DNA from: Bacteroidota bacterium | GTDB lineage: Bacteria > Bacteroidota > Bacteroidia > Chitinophagales > Chitinophagaceae | DNA: 64,000 bases | Assembly (NCBI GenBank): GCA_018268015.1 | Contig: JAFDXJ010000050.1 | Location: forward strand, 434,001-498,000 | Direction of reading: 5' to 3' | Shown here: piece after piece, positions 26,323-35,356 of the stretch | How positions within the stretch are numbered: the first letter of the stretch is position 1 | Layout of the letters: the number at the start of each line of letters is the position of its first letter | Translations under genes and position numbers: made by a program | Notes under the pieces: model-generated | Told to the model about the DNA's origin: nothing | Database searches by the model: none | The model's input: only the letters and a program-made list of their open reading frames with translations

Positions 26323-28884
26323 TCATTTAATCGTATAACGTAATCCCATATAAAATAAACGCCCGCTTAATGGACCATAAATTAATCCTGCATCAAAATA
26401 TTTTCCAAAGGGTTGATCTGCTGCAATAATTACGACATGCTGAAAAAAATTAGTCAGATTTTCAGCGCCTATATAAAATCCCCAATTTTTATTCTTCCCA
26501 AATGTTTTACTCAACTGCGCATTCATAGTAATATAGGCTGGGGAGATATTGGGAAATTGATACTCCATAGGATTTGAGGCTGTAGGCGGGATTCTCTTTT
26601 CTCCGGTAAAGTTTATTGTATAATCGATTTTCCAATCATCTTTAGAATAAGCAAAGTTTGCAAAACCGCGCTGTCTTGCACTCAATGGCTTTTCCAATAT
26701 CTTACTTCCATATTGAGTACGGATATCAAAATTCCTATATGCCAACCTAATTTCCAGATCTTTTAGGGGAATCAAATTGAGTTCCAACTGAAAACTATTG
26801 GAATAGGATGGTCCTGTTAAATTATAGAAAATGACTTCACCCGGGTTTTCCAAATCAACAATAACCTGATTGATAAAATCATTCCGGTAATAATCAAGAC
26901 TCAAAATGGCCTCTTTTTTAAATATCCGGAAATGCTGATCAATACTGATCCCTTTGTTCCATGCAATTTCCGGCGCCAATCCATAAGCGCCATTTACAGT
27001 GGAGGGGATGATGTTCAGTATTCGTGAGCTTGCCATGAGTCCTATATTTTCAGCGAAAATATTGGCTGTATGTTGACCCCTACCTGCACTCACGCGAATG
27101 ATCGTTCCGGTAATTGGTTCATAACGCAGATTTAACCTTGGTGTGATGAACCATCCGTATAAATTACTGTAATCGGTACGTATTCCTACTACCAGACTGA
27201 ATTTCTCATCATGTTTATAACTGTATTCAAAAAAAGCACCCGGTACGTTTTCTTTTCTGGAGTATAAAACATCAGCATAATTTTCATGATAATTATTTGC
27301 AGAGAAACTCATTCCACTACGAAAGGTATGATCGGTATTTCCAATGATACTTTGAAAAATGAGATTGGAATAAAAAGTTTTTTGCAGGGCATCATAGGGC
27401 GTAATGCCAAAAAAAGCGCTTTGCTTAAATGAGGAAGCGGAAAGTTGGAGACCGATACTCTTATATTTTTTTTCAGGAAAAATATACCCGATTTTGGCAT
27501 ACCCTTCTTCCCGTTCTATATTCATACCAAAGCCATATATTTCAGTTGAGAATTTCTCATCTGAATGAAATTGATTTTCTCCGCCGGTTTTATCATCTTT
27601 TAAAACTTTTAGGCCAAATTGTATTTTCACTCCTTTATTATTATCATAATGCCAACGGTTCAATACACTCAACAAATTCCCTGTAGGCAGATCCCTGAAT
27701 CCATCTTTATTCATGTCTATTTTATTTGTCAGGAAATCATCATGTAATAATAAACCGGTTGCCCAATGATCGCCGAACTTTTGAAAGTAAGTTACATTCA
27801 AATCGGTTTTTCCCATTTCATTGACATAGCTATTCAGATACAATTTATCGGCAGTTGCTGGTTTTTTTAATTCCACATTTATTTGTCCTGCTATACTTTC
27901 AAATCCATTTACTACGGAACCCGTCCCTTTACTTAATTGAATACTTTCAATCCAGGGACCTGCAATACTGTTAAGCCCTGATGGTGTTGCCAATCCTTGC
28001 AATCCGGGTAAATTTTCAACCGTGAGTAAAGTATAAATTCCGGCAAGCCCAAGTAGTTGAATTTGCTTCGCTCCGGTAATAGCATCACTATAGGAAACAT
28101 CTACTGCCGGGCTCGTTTCAAAGCTTTCACTGAGATTACAACAAGCGGCTTTCAACAGGTCATTTGAAATAATCGTTTGAAGGCGTATCGGTGAAAATGT
28201 ATTGATGTATGCTCGTTGTTTTGCAGACACAGAAACCGTTTTCAATTGTCCATTTAATGCCAGGATAACCTGCAATTCGGAATGATTAGTTACTTCCAGA
28301 GTGTCTGATTGATAACCGGTATAAGTAATCACCAAAAACTTATTTAGGGTATCCGGTGAAATAGAAAACACCCCATGTTTGTCTGTAACAGTTCCATGCT
28401 TTGTGCCCATCCACATGACGGCTGCACCTTCCATTGGGAAAAAATTTCCTTTCAGATCTTCTGATACTACAATACCCCGAATATCATTCTCATGATCCTT
28501 ATTCTCATTCAATTCGGCATCATTTTGTATGTCCCGGTATAAGCAACAATCCGGCAACGCTTTATACACATCATCTTTGGCTTTCTTTAATTCCGTATCA
28601 TGGCCAACAGCCGCAATTTTATCATTGATTGACTCAAAAGAAATCCTGGTGGAATCATATATGACTTCAAGCTTTTTTGTAGAAATATTCCAGTCCGCAT
28701 AAGTGATTCCCTGTATTTTCAATGCTTTTTCAATTCGGTGTTTACATTGAATACATTCGCCGGATACTTTGAAATGAACCGTGTCAGCATTTTGCGAAGC
28801 GCCTTGAATAGTCAAAAGCATACCGGCAATAAAATATAATGCCTTTAATTTATTAGGTAGAGAAATATATTTAATAAGAATCAT
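26323..28884 (-). CDS. TonB-dependent receptor with N-terminal HMA (heavy-metal) domain
   Basis: 853 residues. After the signal peptide (about 1-30) comes a 70-residue HMA domain with CIQC (C44, C47) and VSGECIQCKHRIEKAL, like copper chaperones. A CarboxypepD_reg-like beta-sandwich follows at about 130-210 (GAAVMWMGTKHGTVTDKHGV, a TonB-receptor prefix), then a plug (LQTIISNDLLKAACCNLSES, GSVVNGFESIAGQINVEL) and the 22-strand barrel, ending GLRYTIK. The likely job is uptake of a metal or metal complex, with the HMA domain handling the metal in the periplasm. The HYC_CC_PP-like gene 121 nt upstream supports a metal role. Confidence 0.9.
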   Translation of the reverse strand: MILIKYISLPNKLKALYFIAGMLLTIQGASQNADTVHFKVSGECIQCKHRIEKALKIQGITYADWNISTKKLEVIYDSTRISFESINDKIAAVGHDTELKKAKDDVYKALPDCCLYRDIQNDAELNENKDHENDIRGIVVSEDLKGNFFPMEGAAVMWMGTKHGTVTDKHGVFSISPDTLNKFLVITYTGYQSDTLEVTNHSELQVILALNGQLKTVSVSAKQRAYINTFSPIRLQTIISNDLLKAACCNLSESFETSPAVDVSYSDAITGAKQIQLLGLAGIYTLLTVENLPGLQGLATPSGLNSIAGPWIESIQLSKGTGSVVNGFESIAGQINVELKKPATADKLYLNSYVNEMGKTDLNVTYFQKFGDHWATGLLLHDDFLTNKIDMNKDGFRDLPTGNLLSVLNRWHYDNNKGVKIQFGLKVLKDDKTGGENQFHSDEKFSTEIYGFGMNIEREEGYAKIGYIFPEKKYKSIGLQLSASSFKQSAFFGITPYDALQKTFYSNLIFQSIIGNTDHTFRSGMSFSANNYHENYADVLYSRKENVPGAFFEYSYKHDEKFSLVVGIRTDYSNLYGWFITPRLNLRYEPITGTIIRVSAGRGQHTANIFAENIGLMASSRILNIIPSTVNGAYGLAPEIAWNKGISIDQHFRIFKKEAILSLDYYRNDFINQVIVDLENPGEVIFYNLTGPSYSNSFQLELNLIPLKDLEIRLAYRNFDIRTQYGSKILEKPLSARQRGFANFAYSKDDWKIDYTINFTGEKRIPPTASNPMEYQFPNISPAYITMNAQLSKTFGKNKNWGFYIGAENLTNFFQHVVIIAADQPFGKYFDAGLIYGPLSGRLFYMGLRYTIK

Positions 28885-29005
28885 GGGGAGATTTAATGGT
28901 ATTCAAAATTTGTGTAAAAACTTTTATTTACACATGATGGAAATCATTTTACGAAATAAAATGCAGGGTTTGTAAAAGCAGAAAAGCGATTACTAATATT
29001 GAATA

Positions 29006-29404
29006 TCAAATTAAAATGCAACAATAAAATGCCTGGGAATCAGGCGGCACATAGTGGAATGTAAATTGTACAGAAATATCCCTTTTCTCAATAGCATGAT
29101 AAACAGTATTAATATCCCTATAAAAAAGGGGCGTAAAAGATGGATCAAAATGAGTTGTCTTCGCAATAGATTTAGGCTGGCACTGATCGGGTGAAATTTT
29201 TAAGATAATGAGATGATCCTGACAACAATCATTTGATTCATTTTTTTCCATTCCGCATTTACCGCAATAAACCGGATCGCTCTGAGCAATACTAAAATCA
29301 ATAGATGATATTTTTCCCATACACCGGTGCAAATCAATGCTTGCACCCGTATTGGTAATAATATACAATAATGAAATAATGCCGAATAAAATTTTCTTTG
29401 TCAT
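29006..29404 (-). CDS. HYC_CC_PP-like periplasmic cysteine-rich protein
   Basis: 132 residues with an N-terminal signal peptide (LFGIISLLYIITNTGASIDL). The mature part has HRCMG, YCGKCGMEK and NDCCQDH, followed by a Pro-Pro (YVPPDSQ) and a final YCCIL. This matches the family named after its HYC, CC and PP motifs, found beside TonB receptors in Bacteroidota. The Cys/His content suggests metal binding, consistent with the HMA-containing receptor downstream. A TGACTTTG box (one mismatch) lies near 29456-29463 on this strand. Confidence 0.85.
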   Translation of the reverse strand: MTKKILFGIISLLYIITNTGASIDLHRCMGKISSIDFSIAQSDPVYCGKCGMEKNESNDCCQDHLIILKISPDQCQPKSIAKTTHFDPSFTPLFYRDINTVYHAIEKRDISVQFTFHYVPPDSQAFYCCILI

Positions 29405-29469
29405 ACCTTACTTATAGTATCCCTATGGCTATGATCTTCCTTTTAAAACGGGAAACAAAGTCATAAAAT

Positions 29470-29811
29470 TTACACACCAAAAGAAGATCCACATCCGCAA
29501 GTGGAAGAAGCATTCGGATTAATAAAAACAAAACCCCGGCTATTCAAGCCCGGCTCCCAGTCAATTTGCATTCCATCCAGGTATATTTCATGGGCTTTAT
29601 TCATCAAACAAAAAATTCCATCTATTTCAAATTCTAAGTCGTCTTTTTCTTTATTACCAAATTCAAGGATATAGGTCATGCCACTACAACCACCGCCTCT
29701 TACGCCAATACGAAGCCTTACTTCTGCAGAATTTTCCAGGGATATTAACCGCTTTAATTCCACAACCGCATTTCCAGACAGTCTCACTGGTGAAGTATGC
29801 AGGGTCTCCAT
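29470..29811 (-). CDS. A-type iron-sulfur carrier protein (HesB/IscA/ErpA family)
   Basis: 113 residues from the Met at 29811 (METLHTSPVRLS). I chose this start because the family begins at this point; an upstream TTG frame would add 14 odd residues. The three cluster cysteines are seen: GGCSGM in the middle and CGCGSSF at the C-terminus. These proteins bind and pass on Fe-S clusters or iron. Divergent from the plus-strand gene at 29911. Confidence 0.93.
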   Translation of the reverse strand: METLHTSPVRLSGNAVVELKRLISLENSAEVRLRIGVRGGGCSGMTYILEFGNKEKDDLEFEIDGIFCLMNKAHEIYLDGMQIDWEPGLNSRGFVFINPNASSTCGCGSSFGV

Positions 29812-29891
29812 GTTTATTTTTTTGGCAAAATTACTGAATACAAGGTATTTCATTCGTTAAAACCTATTTAGCTGTTTCCACTTTTGCTTAT

Positions 29892-29899
29892 TATTTTTG
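29892..29899 (+). promoter_or_regulatory. -7 promoter element for the gene at 29911
   Basis: TATTTTTG is an exact TAnnTTTG match, followed by CAC, eight A residues and a TTG codon at 29911. Because the box overlaps any start at 29884, the real start is more likely 29911. Confidence 0.45.
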
Positions 29900-29910
29900 C
29901 ACAAAAAAAA

Positions 29911-30420
29911 TTGGATACTTTTAACCTCATTATCATTTCGGCAGTTATACTGCTACTCATTGTGTTTATTGCCTATGGCCTTTTCTCAAAGAATAAAAAA
30001 GAGCCCATTGCTTCTACCAACGACCAATTACCCAGGCAAATGCAGATGATGGCTTATGAAAGATTAACCATCCTCGTGGACCGTATCGCATTGCCCAACC
30101 TAATCGCTCGGGTAAGTGTTCCGGGCATTACAGCCCAGGAAATGCAGGCATTACTTATTCAAAATATTAAAGAAGAATTTTCGCATAATATTACCCAGCA
30201 GTTATATGTTAGCGCTGATGCATGGACTGCAGTAAAAAATTTAAAAGAACAAAATATACTTCTCATTCATCAATATGGGAAAACTTTGCCACCACAGGCT
30301 ACCGGCCTCGACCTCAATAAAAACTTATTGGATTATTGTATGAAAAATAAAAAAGGCGCTTTGCATGAAGTGGTCAATGAGGTTTTAAACTTTGAAATGA
30401 AAAAAAATTTACTCGGATAA
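29911..30420 (+). CDS. Hypothetical membrane-anchored protein upstream of methylmalonyl-CoA mutase
   Basis: 169 residues if it starts at the TTG at 29911 ([20 protein letters not shown]), chosen because a TAnnTTTG box precedes it; an upstream TTG at 29884 is possible. One N-terminal membrane helix, then a soluble, mixed helix/strand domain ([40 protein letters not shown]). No family function known to me. It is 14 nt ahead of the mutase gene, so cotranscribed; a link to that enzyme is unproved. Confidence 0.75.
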   Translation: MDTFNLIIISAVILLLIVFIAYGLFSKNKKEPIASTNDQLPRQMQMMAYERLTILVDRIALPNLIARVSVPGITAQEMQALLIQNIKEEFSHNITQQLYVSADAWTAVKNLKEQNILLIHQYGKTLPPQATGLDLNKNLLDYCMKNKKGALHEVVNEVLNFEMKKNLLG

Positions 30421-30434
30421 AAACTTCCTTTGAT

Positions 30435-31991
30435 ATGAAAGAGCGAAAAAACGATAGTGAAATCACCATTAAATCATTTTACACGGAAAAAGACATTCCT
30501 GCTGCATTCAAAAATGAAGTACCCGGTGAATTTCCATATACCAGAGGGGTTCAAAAAGATATGTATCGAGGAAGATTGTGGACTATGCGCCAATATGCGG
30601 GGTTTTCTACAGCTGAAGAAAGCAATAAAAGATATAAATACCTGTTGGCTCATGGGGTTATGGGGTTAAGTGTCGCTTTTGATCTTCCCACACAAATTGG
30701 CTATGACAGTAGTCATTCCCTGGCTGAAGGAGAAGTGGGAAAGGTGGGTGTGGCTATTGATAGCCTTGAAGATATGGAAGAATTATTCCGGGATATCAAT
30801 CTGGGAGAAATCTCCACATCTATGACCATCAATTCCACTGCTTTTATTTTATTGGCATTTTATGTTTCACTGGCAAAAAAACAGGGTGTAGATTTAAGTC
30901 AGCTTCGAGGTACAATTCAAAATGATATTCTTAAAGAATACGCAGCAAGAGGTACTTATATATATCCCCCAAAAGCTTCTATGCGCATCATCACAGACAT
31001 ATTTGAATGGTGCGAAAAAGCTTTACCTAAATGGAATACTATTTCCATTTCAGGCTATCATATTCGGGAAGCCGGAAGTACTGCTGTTCAGGAAATCGCT
31101 TTTACATTAGCCAATGGAAAAGCTTATGTAAAAGCCGCAATAGACAAAGGTTTGGATATTGATCAATTTGGAAAAAGATTATCCTTCTTCTATAATGCTC
31201 ACAACAACTTGTTTGAAGAAATTGCCAAGTTTCGTGCCGCCAGGAGTATGTGGGCGGAGATCATGCAATCACTTGGTGCAAAAGACCCGAAAGCCATGAT
31301 GATGCGCTTTCATACACAAACCGGCGGAAGCACCCTTACCGCACAGCAACCTATGAATAATATTTCCAGGGTTGCTATTCAAACTTTGGCCGCTGTCTTG
31401 GGAGGAACACAAAGCCTGCATACAAACGGCTTTGATGAAGCATTAAGCCTGCCAACAGAAACAGCAGCCGGCATTGCTTTGCGGACACAACAAATTGTTG
31501 CCTATGAAAGTGGTGTCCCCGATACGGCAGATCCCCTGGCAGGGAGTTATTATGTGGAATCACTAACAGCTGAAATAAAATCCAAAGCATACGATCTCAT
31601 TCATCAAATTGATGAAATGGGGGGAAGTGTACAGGCCATAGAAAATGGATTTATGCAAAATGAAATTGCCAAAAGTGCTTATACCTATCAACAGGAAATA
31701 GAGAAAAAAGAAAAAATAATTGTTGGTGTAAATGAATTTCAAGAAATCAGTCAACATCAAATTCCTGTGTTACATGTGGATGATAATATCCGCCAGGTAC
31801 AAATGAATAAATTAGAAAGACTCCGGAATAAAAGAAATCAACAAATGGTAAAGGATTGCCTGGAAAAAATTGAAAACGCTGCCAGAAATGAAACCAATTT
31901 AATGCCTCCCGTTATCGAGGCAGCGGAACATTTATGTACATTGGGTGAGATTGCAGATGTATTGCGGAAAGTTTTTGGAGAATATAAATAA
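30435..31991 (+). CDS. Methylmalonyl-CoA mutase catalytic subunit, lacking the B12 domain
   Basis: 518 residues. The TIM-barrel domain shows [47 protein letters not shown] and [16 protein letters not shown], and it ends with [18 protein letters not shown], the normal end of the catalytic region. The cobalamin-binding module (DxHxxG, about 130 residues) is absent, so a separate B12 subunit would be needed, as in split mutases. The Tyr in the RQYAGF stretch favours methylmalonyl-CoA over hydroxyisobutyryl-CoA as substrate. No B12-binding partner is in the window. Confidence 0.93.
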   Translation: MKERKNDSEITIKSFYTEKDIPAAFKNEVPGEFPYTRGVQKDMYRGRLWTMRQYAGFSTAEESNKRYKYLLAHGVMGLSVAFDLPTQIGYDSSHSLAEGEVGKVGVAIDSLEDMEELFRDINLGEISTSMTINSTAFILLAFYVSLAKKQGVDLSQLRGTIQNDILKEYAARGTYIYPPKASMRIITDIFEWCEKALPKWNTISISGYHIREAGSTAVQEIAFTLANGKAYVKAAIDKGLDIDQFGKRLSFFYNAHNNLFEEIAKFRAARSMWAEIMQSLGAKDPKAMMMRFHTQTGGSTLTAQQPMNNISRVAIQTLAAVLGGTQSLHTNGFDEALSLPTETAAGIALRTQQIVAYESGVPDTADPLAGSYYVESLTAEIKSKAYDLIHQIDEMGGSVQAIENGFMQNEIAKSAYTYQQEIEKKEKIIVGVNEFQEISQHQIPVLHVDDNIRQVQMNKLERLRNKRNQQMVKDCLEKIENAARNETNLMPPVIEAAEHLCTLGEIADVLRKVFGEYK

Positions 31992-32005
31992 AATTACTTT
32001 TTCAG

Positions 32006-33052
32006 CTACCATATATTCCTGGGGCACCAATCACCGTACCGGTTTCCCAATAAAAATCCTACCAGGATTTCATGAGTGCCGCTACTCACTGTATTCAATT
32101 TTGAGGTATTGTAATCATAGGAATAACCTATATTTATAGAGCTGTTTATATTTACGCCCAATAAAGCAGAGAAACCATCCTTTGGCCGAAAAGAAGCTCC
32201 TGTCCAAATAATATCCCTGTATTGAAATTTTATATTTAAATCCAGGCTAATGGGTACAGGGTTTACATATTTCACCATAAATGAAGACATCATACTGATA
32301 TCTTCAGATAGCAAAAATTTATATCCGGCCTGAAAAAATAAATGGGGAATCAATCGGCCATTAATGATTGAAATACTATCCCCACCGATTTTTCCATCAT
32401 TAAAACCAACCCTTTGTGGAATGATTTGTTGAGCAGCAAGTCCTATAAAATACCTGGCTGAGTACAAATAAAGTCCAGCCGAAATGTCCGGTTTGATCGT
32501 ATTGATGTAACCACTTCCACTAACAGCAGGATCTACCGGGTAAGCTTCTCCAAAATAAAGTGCATTGGCATCCAGCCTGAGATTTTGTATTCCTAATGAT
32601 ATACCTCCACCAATACTGGTTCTAGGACCTAAAGGTAAATGATATGCATACGTTGCAAAAGCTGCAAACCGGTTTAATGGACCTGCCCGGTCATTCAATA
32701 TGGTCAGTCCTAATCCCTGGTGTGGATCAGCAGCCTGATAATTTTGAAGAAAAGATTTTCCCCTGGGATTTTCACCCGGCGCTCTTACAGATGCGGTTGT
32801 TTCTCTTTCGCCGGTTGATTTAGTAAGCGGCCCCTGAATCGTTAAATATGTGGTTACCGGCGCACCATCAAGTCCTGCCCATTGATGCCGATGACTGATT
32901 TTTAAATCCCAATAATTTTCAATCCCTGCAATAGCCGGGTTAATAATAAAATCATTTAAATTATATTGTGAGTAATAGGGTCTTTGCTGTGCAAAAACCA
33001 GGATATGAAAAAGAGATAAAAAATAAGTTATGATAATTTTCTTGTAAGTCAT
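32006..33052 (-). CDS. PorP/SprF family type IX secretion system membrane protein
   Basis: 348 residues. Signal peptide (TYFLSLFHILVFAQQ) and a beta-barrel with the PorP/SprF hallmark at its start: QRPYYSQYNLNDFIINPAIA, followed by SHRHQWAGLDGAPVTTYL. Related proteins associate with secreted adhesins and help their type IX export in gliding bacteria. No large adhesin gene is adjacent. A 52-residue membrane ORF ends 3 nt before its start. Confidence 0.92.
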   Translation of the reverse strand: MTYKKIIITYFLSLFHILVFAQQRPYYSQYNLNDFIINPAIAGIENYWDLKISHRHQWAGLDGAPVTTYLTIQGPLTKSTGERETTASVRAPGENPRGKSFLQNYQAADPHQGLGLTILNDRAGPLNRFAAFATYAYHLPLGPRTSIGGGISLGIQNLRLDANALYFGEAYPVDPAVSGSGYINTIKPDISAGLYLYSARYFIGLAAQQIIPQRVGFNDGKIGGDSISIINGRLIPHLFFQAGYKFLLSEDISMMSSFMVKYVNPVPISLDLNIKFQYRDIIWTGASFRPKDGFSALLGVNINSSINIGYSYDYNTSKLNTVSSGTHEILVGFLLGNRYGDWCPRNIW

Positions 33053-33054
33053 TG

Positions 33055-33213
33055 TTAGTACTCTAAAGACATCTGGGTATATCCATTTATCTTGTTCAAT
33101 ACGTTTAAATTGTCACAATATTGTAACTTACTCAAAAGAATAAATAAACAACCTATTATAAGAAAAATGGAATAAGTCTGATAAGCCAACCCACGATTTA
33201 GTGATCTGATCAT
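33055..33213 (-). CDS. Possible small single-helix membrane protein
   Basis: 52 residues from the ATG at 33213, which overlaps the WbqC stop in an ATGA arrangement. It stops 3 nt before the PorP/SprF gene. One hydrophobic helix is evident (YSIFLIIGCLFILL). The tight fit between two real genes on the same strand supports a gene, but the sequence is not one I recognise and a chance frame cannot be excluded. A longer start at 33261 would overlap the WbqC coding sequence and is unlikely. Confidence 0.45.
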   Translation of the reverse strand: MIRSLNRGLAYQTYSIFLIIGCLFILLSKLQYCDNLNVLNKINGYTQMSLEY

Positions 33214-33821
33214 TTCATCTTTTCTCTTAAATAATTCATGGCATCCGGGCCCAGGTTGCAAAGAAGATCAACAATACTGAGATTAGGTATAAAATCATGC
33301 TTCGTTTCAAAAACCTGGATATATTCTCCCAGGGCATGAAATTGTTTAAAATTTTGCGGTGAATAAATATCCCTGAAGTCCCCCTGAACTTCATCCGGTG
33401 TTGGTTCGGTTTTACAACATGCCGGCAAACTGATCCGGAGTATGGAAGCCATTTTTTCCTGAATATACCAGTTAAAATCGAACAGGAATTTCATCTTCAG
33501 GCTAAAAATGTCCTGCAAAACGGATTGATAATGATCAAAAAAAGCGGAGCGGTTATAACAGGCCAGAATAGATCTCCAGTGACGCTTTTGCCAGTCTTCC
33601 TGATAACAAATTTCAACATCTCTATAAAAAGCTTTTTGATTTCTACCATGTTTCAATGGTATTGATAAAGAAATCATCCCACTGCTCCCGGTGATAATAC
33701 AACGATTGCGAAAAGTTGATTTTTTAAAAACTTCATATTCAACAATTTCGATATTTAAGTTTTTTAATAAAGTGTAATAATAGTTTATTGATGGAAAATA
33801 TTGATTATCAATTATATACAT
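33210..33821 (-). CDS. WbqC family protein
   Basis: 203 residues, beginning MYIIDNQYFPSINYYYTLLK with the QYFPS pattern of the WbqC family, followed by SKKSTFRNRC-like strand segments and ISLSIPLKHGRNQK. The family occurs in O-antigen and other sugar loci and is proposed to be an enzyme acting on nucleotide-linked sugars, unproved. It lies apart from the polysaccharide locus here. Upstream is 281 nt of AT-rich intergenic DNA. Confidence 0.87.
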   Translation of the reverse strand: MYIIDNQYFPSINYYYTLLKNLNIEIVEYEVFKKSTFRNRCIITGSSGMISLSIPLKHGRNQKAFYRDVEICYQEDWQKRHWRSILACYNRSAFFDHYQSVLQDIFSLKMKFLFDFNWYIQEKMASILRISLPACCKTEPTPDEVQGDFRDIYSPQNFKQFHALGEYIQVFETKHDFIPNLSIVDLLCNLGPDAMNYLREKMK

Positions 33822-34083
33822 TGTTTATATTTTTTATTTAATCCGTTTCGCAATAAATCTGTTGAAAACCATATTATCAATATCTGAGGTTATAATATGT
33901 TTACACTTTTAATACAATTATTATTCATAATAAATTGATTATAAATATTTTAAAATATATTTTTAAAACTCATAATATTAGGCTAAAACATTTCACCAAA
34001 TTTAATGGCCATCCTAATATTTATAGCAGATAAAAATACAAAATTTTAGGGAAGAGATTTTTCAATTTTTAAAAAAGCTCCCC

Positions 34084-34091
34084 TACTTTCG
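34084..34091 (+). promoter_or_regulatory. Probable -7 element for the LEA2-like lipoprotein gene
   Basis: TACTTTCG has one mismatch to TAnnTTTG and is 12 nt ahead of the ATG at 34103. The 281 nt between this gene and the divergent WbqC gene are otherwise AT-rich, with no other gene or fold seen. Confidence 0.3.
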
Positions 34092-34102
34092 TTAAAATTT
34101 AA

Positions 34103-34552
34103 ATGATGAAAAATTGGTGGATTTTTCCCTGTTTTTTTTTATTTTTTGCTTGCAGCAAACCACAGGCTGTGGAATACAGGGATTTGAAAAACGTCCGGAT
34201 TGATAGCGCCGGTTTTACCACTTCTGTCGTAAAAATGGACCTGGTTTATTTCAATCCGAACAATTTTAGTGTAGATCTGAAGAATATTAATTGTGATGTA
34301 TATATCAACCAGAATTATGTAGGTCATTATATGCTGGATACAAATATGCATATTGCGAAAAGGTCAGAATTTTATATCCCCTCTCGTATGTCAGTTGACA
34401 TGAAAAATCTGCTTAAAAACACCCTGGTCAGTTTGTTTTCCCAAGACTTCTTGTTAGATGTGAAAGGTACCGTAAAGCTTGGAAAATCTGGTTTTAATTT
34501 GACTGTACCCTTTCAATATTCCGGGAGGCAGTCCATCTCAATTTTCAAATAA
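34103..34552 (+). CDS. LEA type 2 (WHy-domain) family lipoprotein
   Basis: 149 residues with a lipobox signal (FFLFFACS, Cys at about 17). The mature part, YRDLKNVRIDSAGF, VVKMDLVYFNPNNFSVDLKN and IPSRMSVDMKNL, has the NPN/NPY element and beta pattern of LEA14-type WHy domains. Such small envelope lipoproteins are common in Bacteroidota; function unknown. It converges on the polysaccharide locus. Confidence 0.85.
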   Translation: MMKNWWIFPCFFLFFACSKPQAVEYRDLKNVRIDSAGFTTSVVKMDLVYFNPNNFSVDLKNINCDVYINQNYVGHYMLDTNMHIAKRSEFYIPSRMSVDMKNLLKNTLVSLFSQDFLLDVKGTVKLGKSGFNLTVPFQYSGRQSISIFK

Positions 34553-34604
34553 AAGGGATTTCCCATAAGAAGATATGGGCGTGGCATGTTCATTGTTTAG
34601 GTAG

Positions 34605-35345
34605 TTAACCAAACAATTCTTTATTCAGGATATTACAGTTTTCTAAAGAGCTATAGAAAAGTTTTTTTGAAGCGAGGTCTTTTAAAGCATCAAGGTGTGC
34701 CTGGTGATGCATATCAGTGCCTAAAAGGCTTACCATTTTTTGCTCGACAATCAAATCTGCTGTCTTTTTAACCGATTTGCCATAATAACCCAATAAAGAA
34801 AGCAAATTGACCTGTAATAAGCATCCCAGGTCAATAAAGCGTTCATACATTTCAAAATTTGTATGATAATAATTATAGCGTTCCGGATGAGCCAGAACCG
34901 GTTGATAGCCTTTCATTCTTAATTTAAAAATCAGGGGTTCAATGTTTGAGGAGGGGGCAATATAGGACATCTCAATCAGAATATGATTATCGCCGAATGT
35001 GAGAAGTGGCTGATCATTGTCAATCAGTTTTTCCATATCAATATCAACCATATATTCAGCTGCAGCATCAATTTGCATATCGATTTGTTGAGCAGCAATT
35101 TCTTTTCTAATTAACTCCAATTTTGGCAAAATGGTTTCTGGAGAATTCGGATAAACTTCGGCAAGGATATGGGGTGTACAAATAAGTTTATGGTAGCCCA
35201 TTTCCTTTAACGAACGAATAAATGCAATGGTTTCTTCAGGTTTCTTAAGTCCATCATCCAAACCCGGCAAAAGATGTGAATGCATATCCACACCAATAAA
35301 AGAAAGGTCAGGTGATACCGTTTTTCGCTTAAACAAATTCAACAT
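34605..35345 (-). CDS. CpsB/CapC-like tyrosine-protein phosphatase (PHP domain)
   Basis: 246 residues. PHP metal-binding motifs are seen: GVDMHSHLLPGLDDG at the start, LICTPHI, AHPERY and LGTDMHHQ at the end. In Gram-positive capsule loci CpsB dephosphorylates the regulatory tyrosine kinase that controls chain length. No matching kinase is in the window. Last gene of the polysaccharide locus in transcription order, 11 nt after the dehydratase gene. The convergent gap to the LEA2 gene has only a weak CCCATA/TATGGG stem without a T-run. Confidence 0.9.
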   Translation of the reverse strand: MLNLFKRKTVSPDLSFIGVDMHSHLLPGLDDGLKKPEETIAFIRSLKEMGYHKLICTPHILAEVYPNSPETILPKLELIRKEIAAQQIDMQIDAAAEYMVDIDMEKLIDNDQPLLTFGDNHILIEMSYIAPSSNIEPLIFKLRMKGYQPVLAHPERYNYYHTNFEMYERFIDLGCLLQVNLLSLLGYYGKSVKKTADLIVEQKMVSLLGTDMHHQAHLDALKDLASKKLFYSSLENCNILNKELFG

Positions 35346-35356
35346 TTTTCAAATGG

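Noticed and set aside
26298..26325. TGATCC / GGATCA stem over the TonB receptor stop
   Set aside because: Only 6 bp and no following T-run, so not called a terminator.
33055..33261. 68-residue version of the small ORF starting at 33261
   Set aside because: The first 16 residues overlap the WbqC coding sequence; the ATG at 33213 is preferred.
34562..34579. CCCATA / TATGGG stem between convergent genes
   Set aside because: Short, no T-run; too weak to call a terminator.
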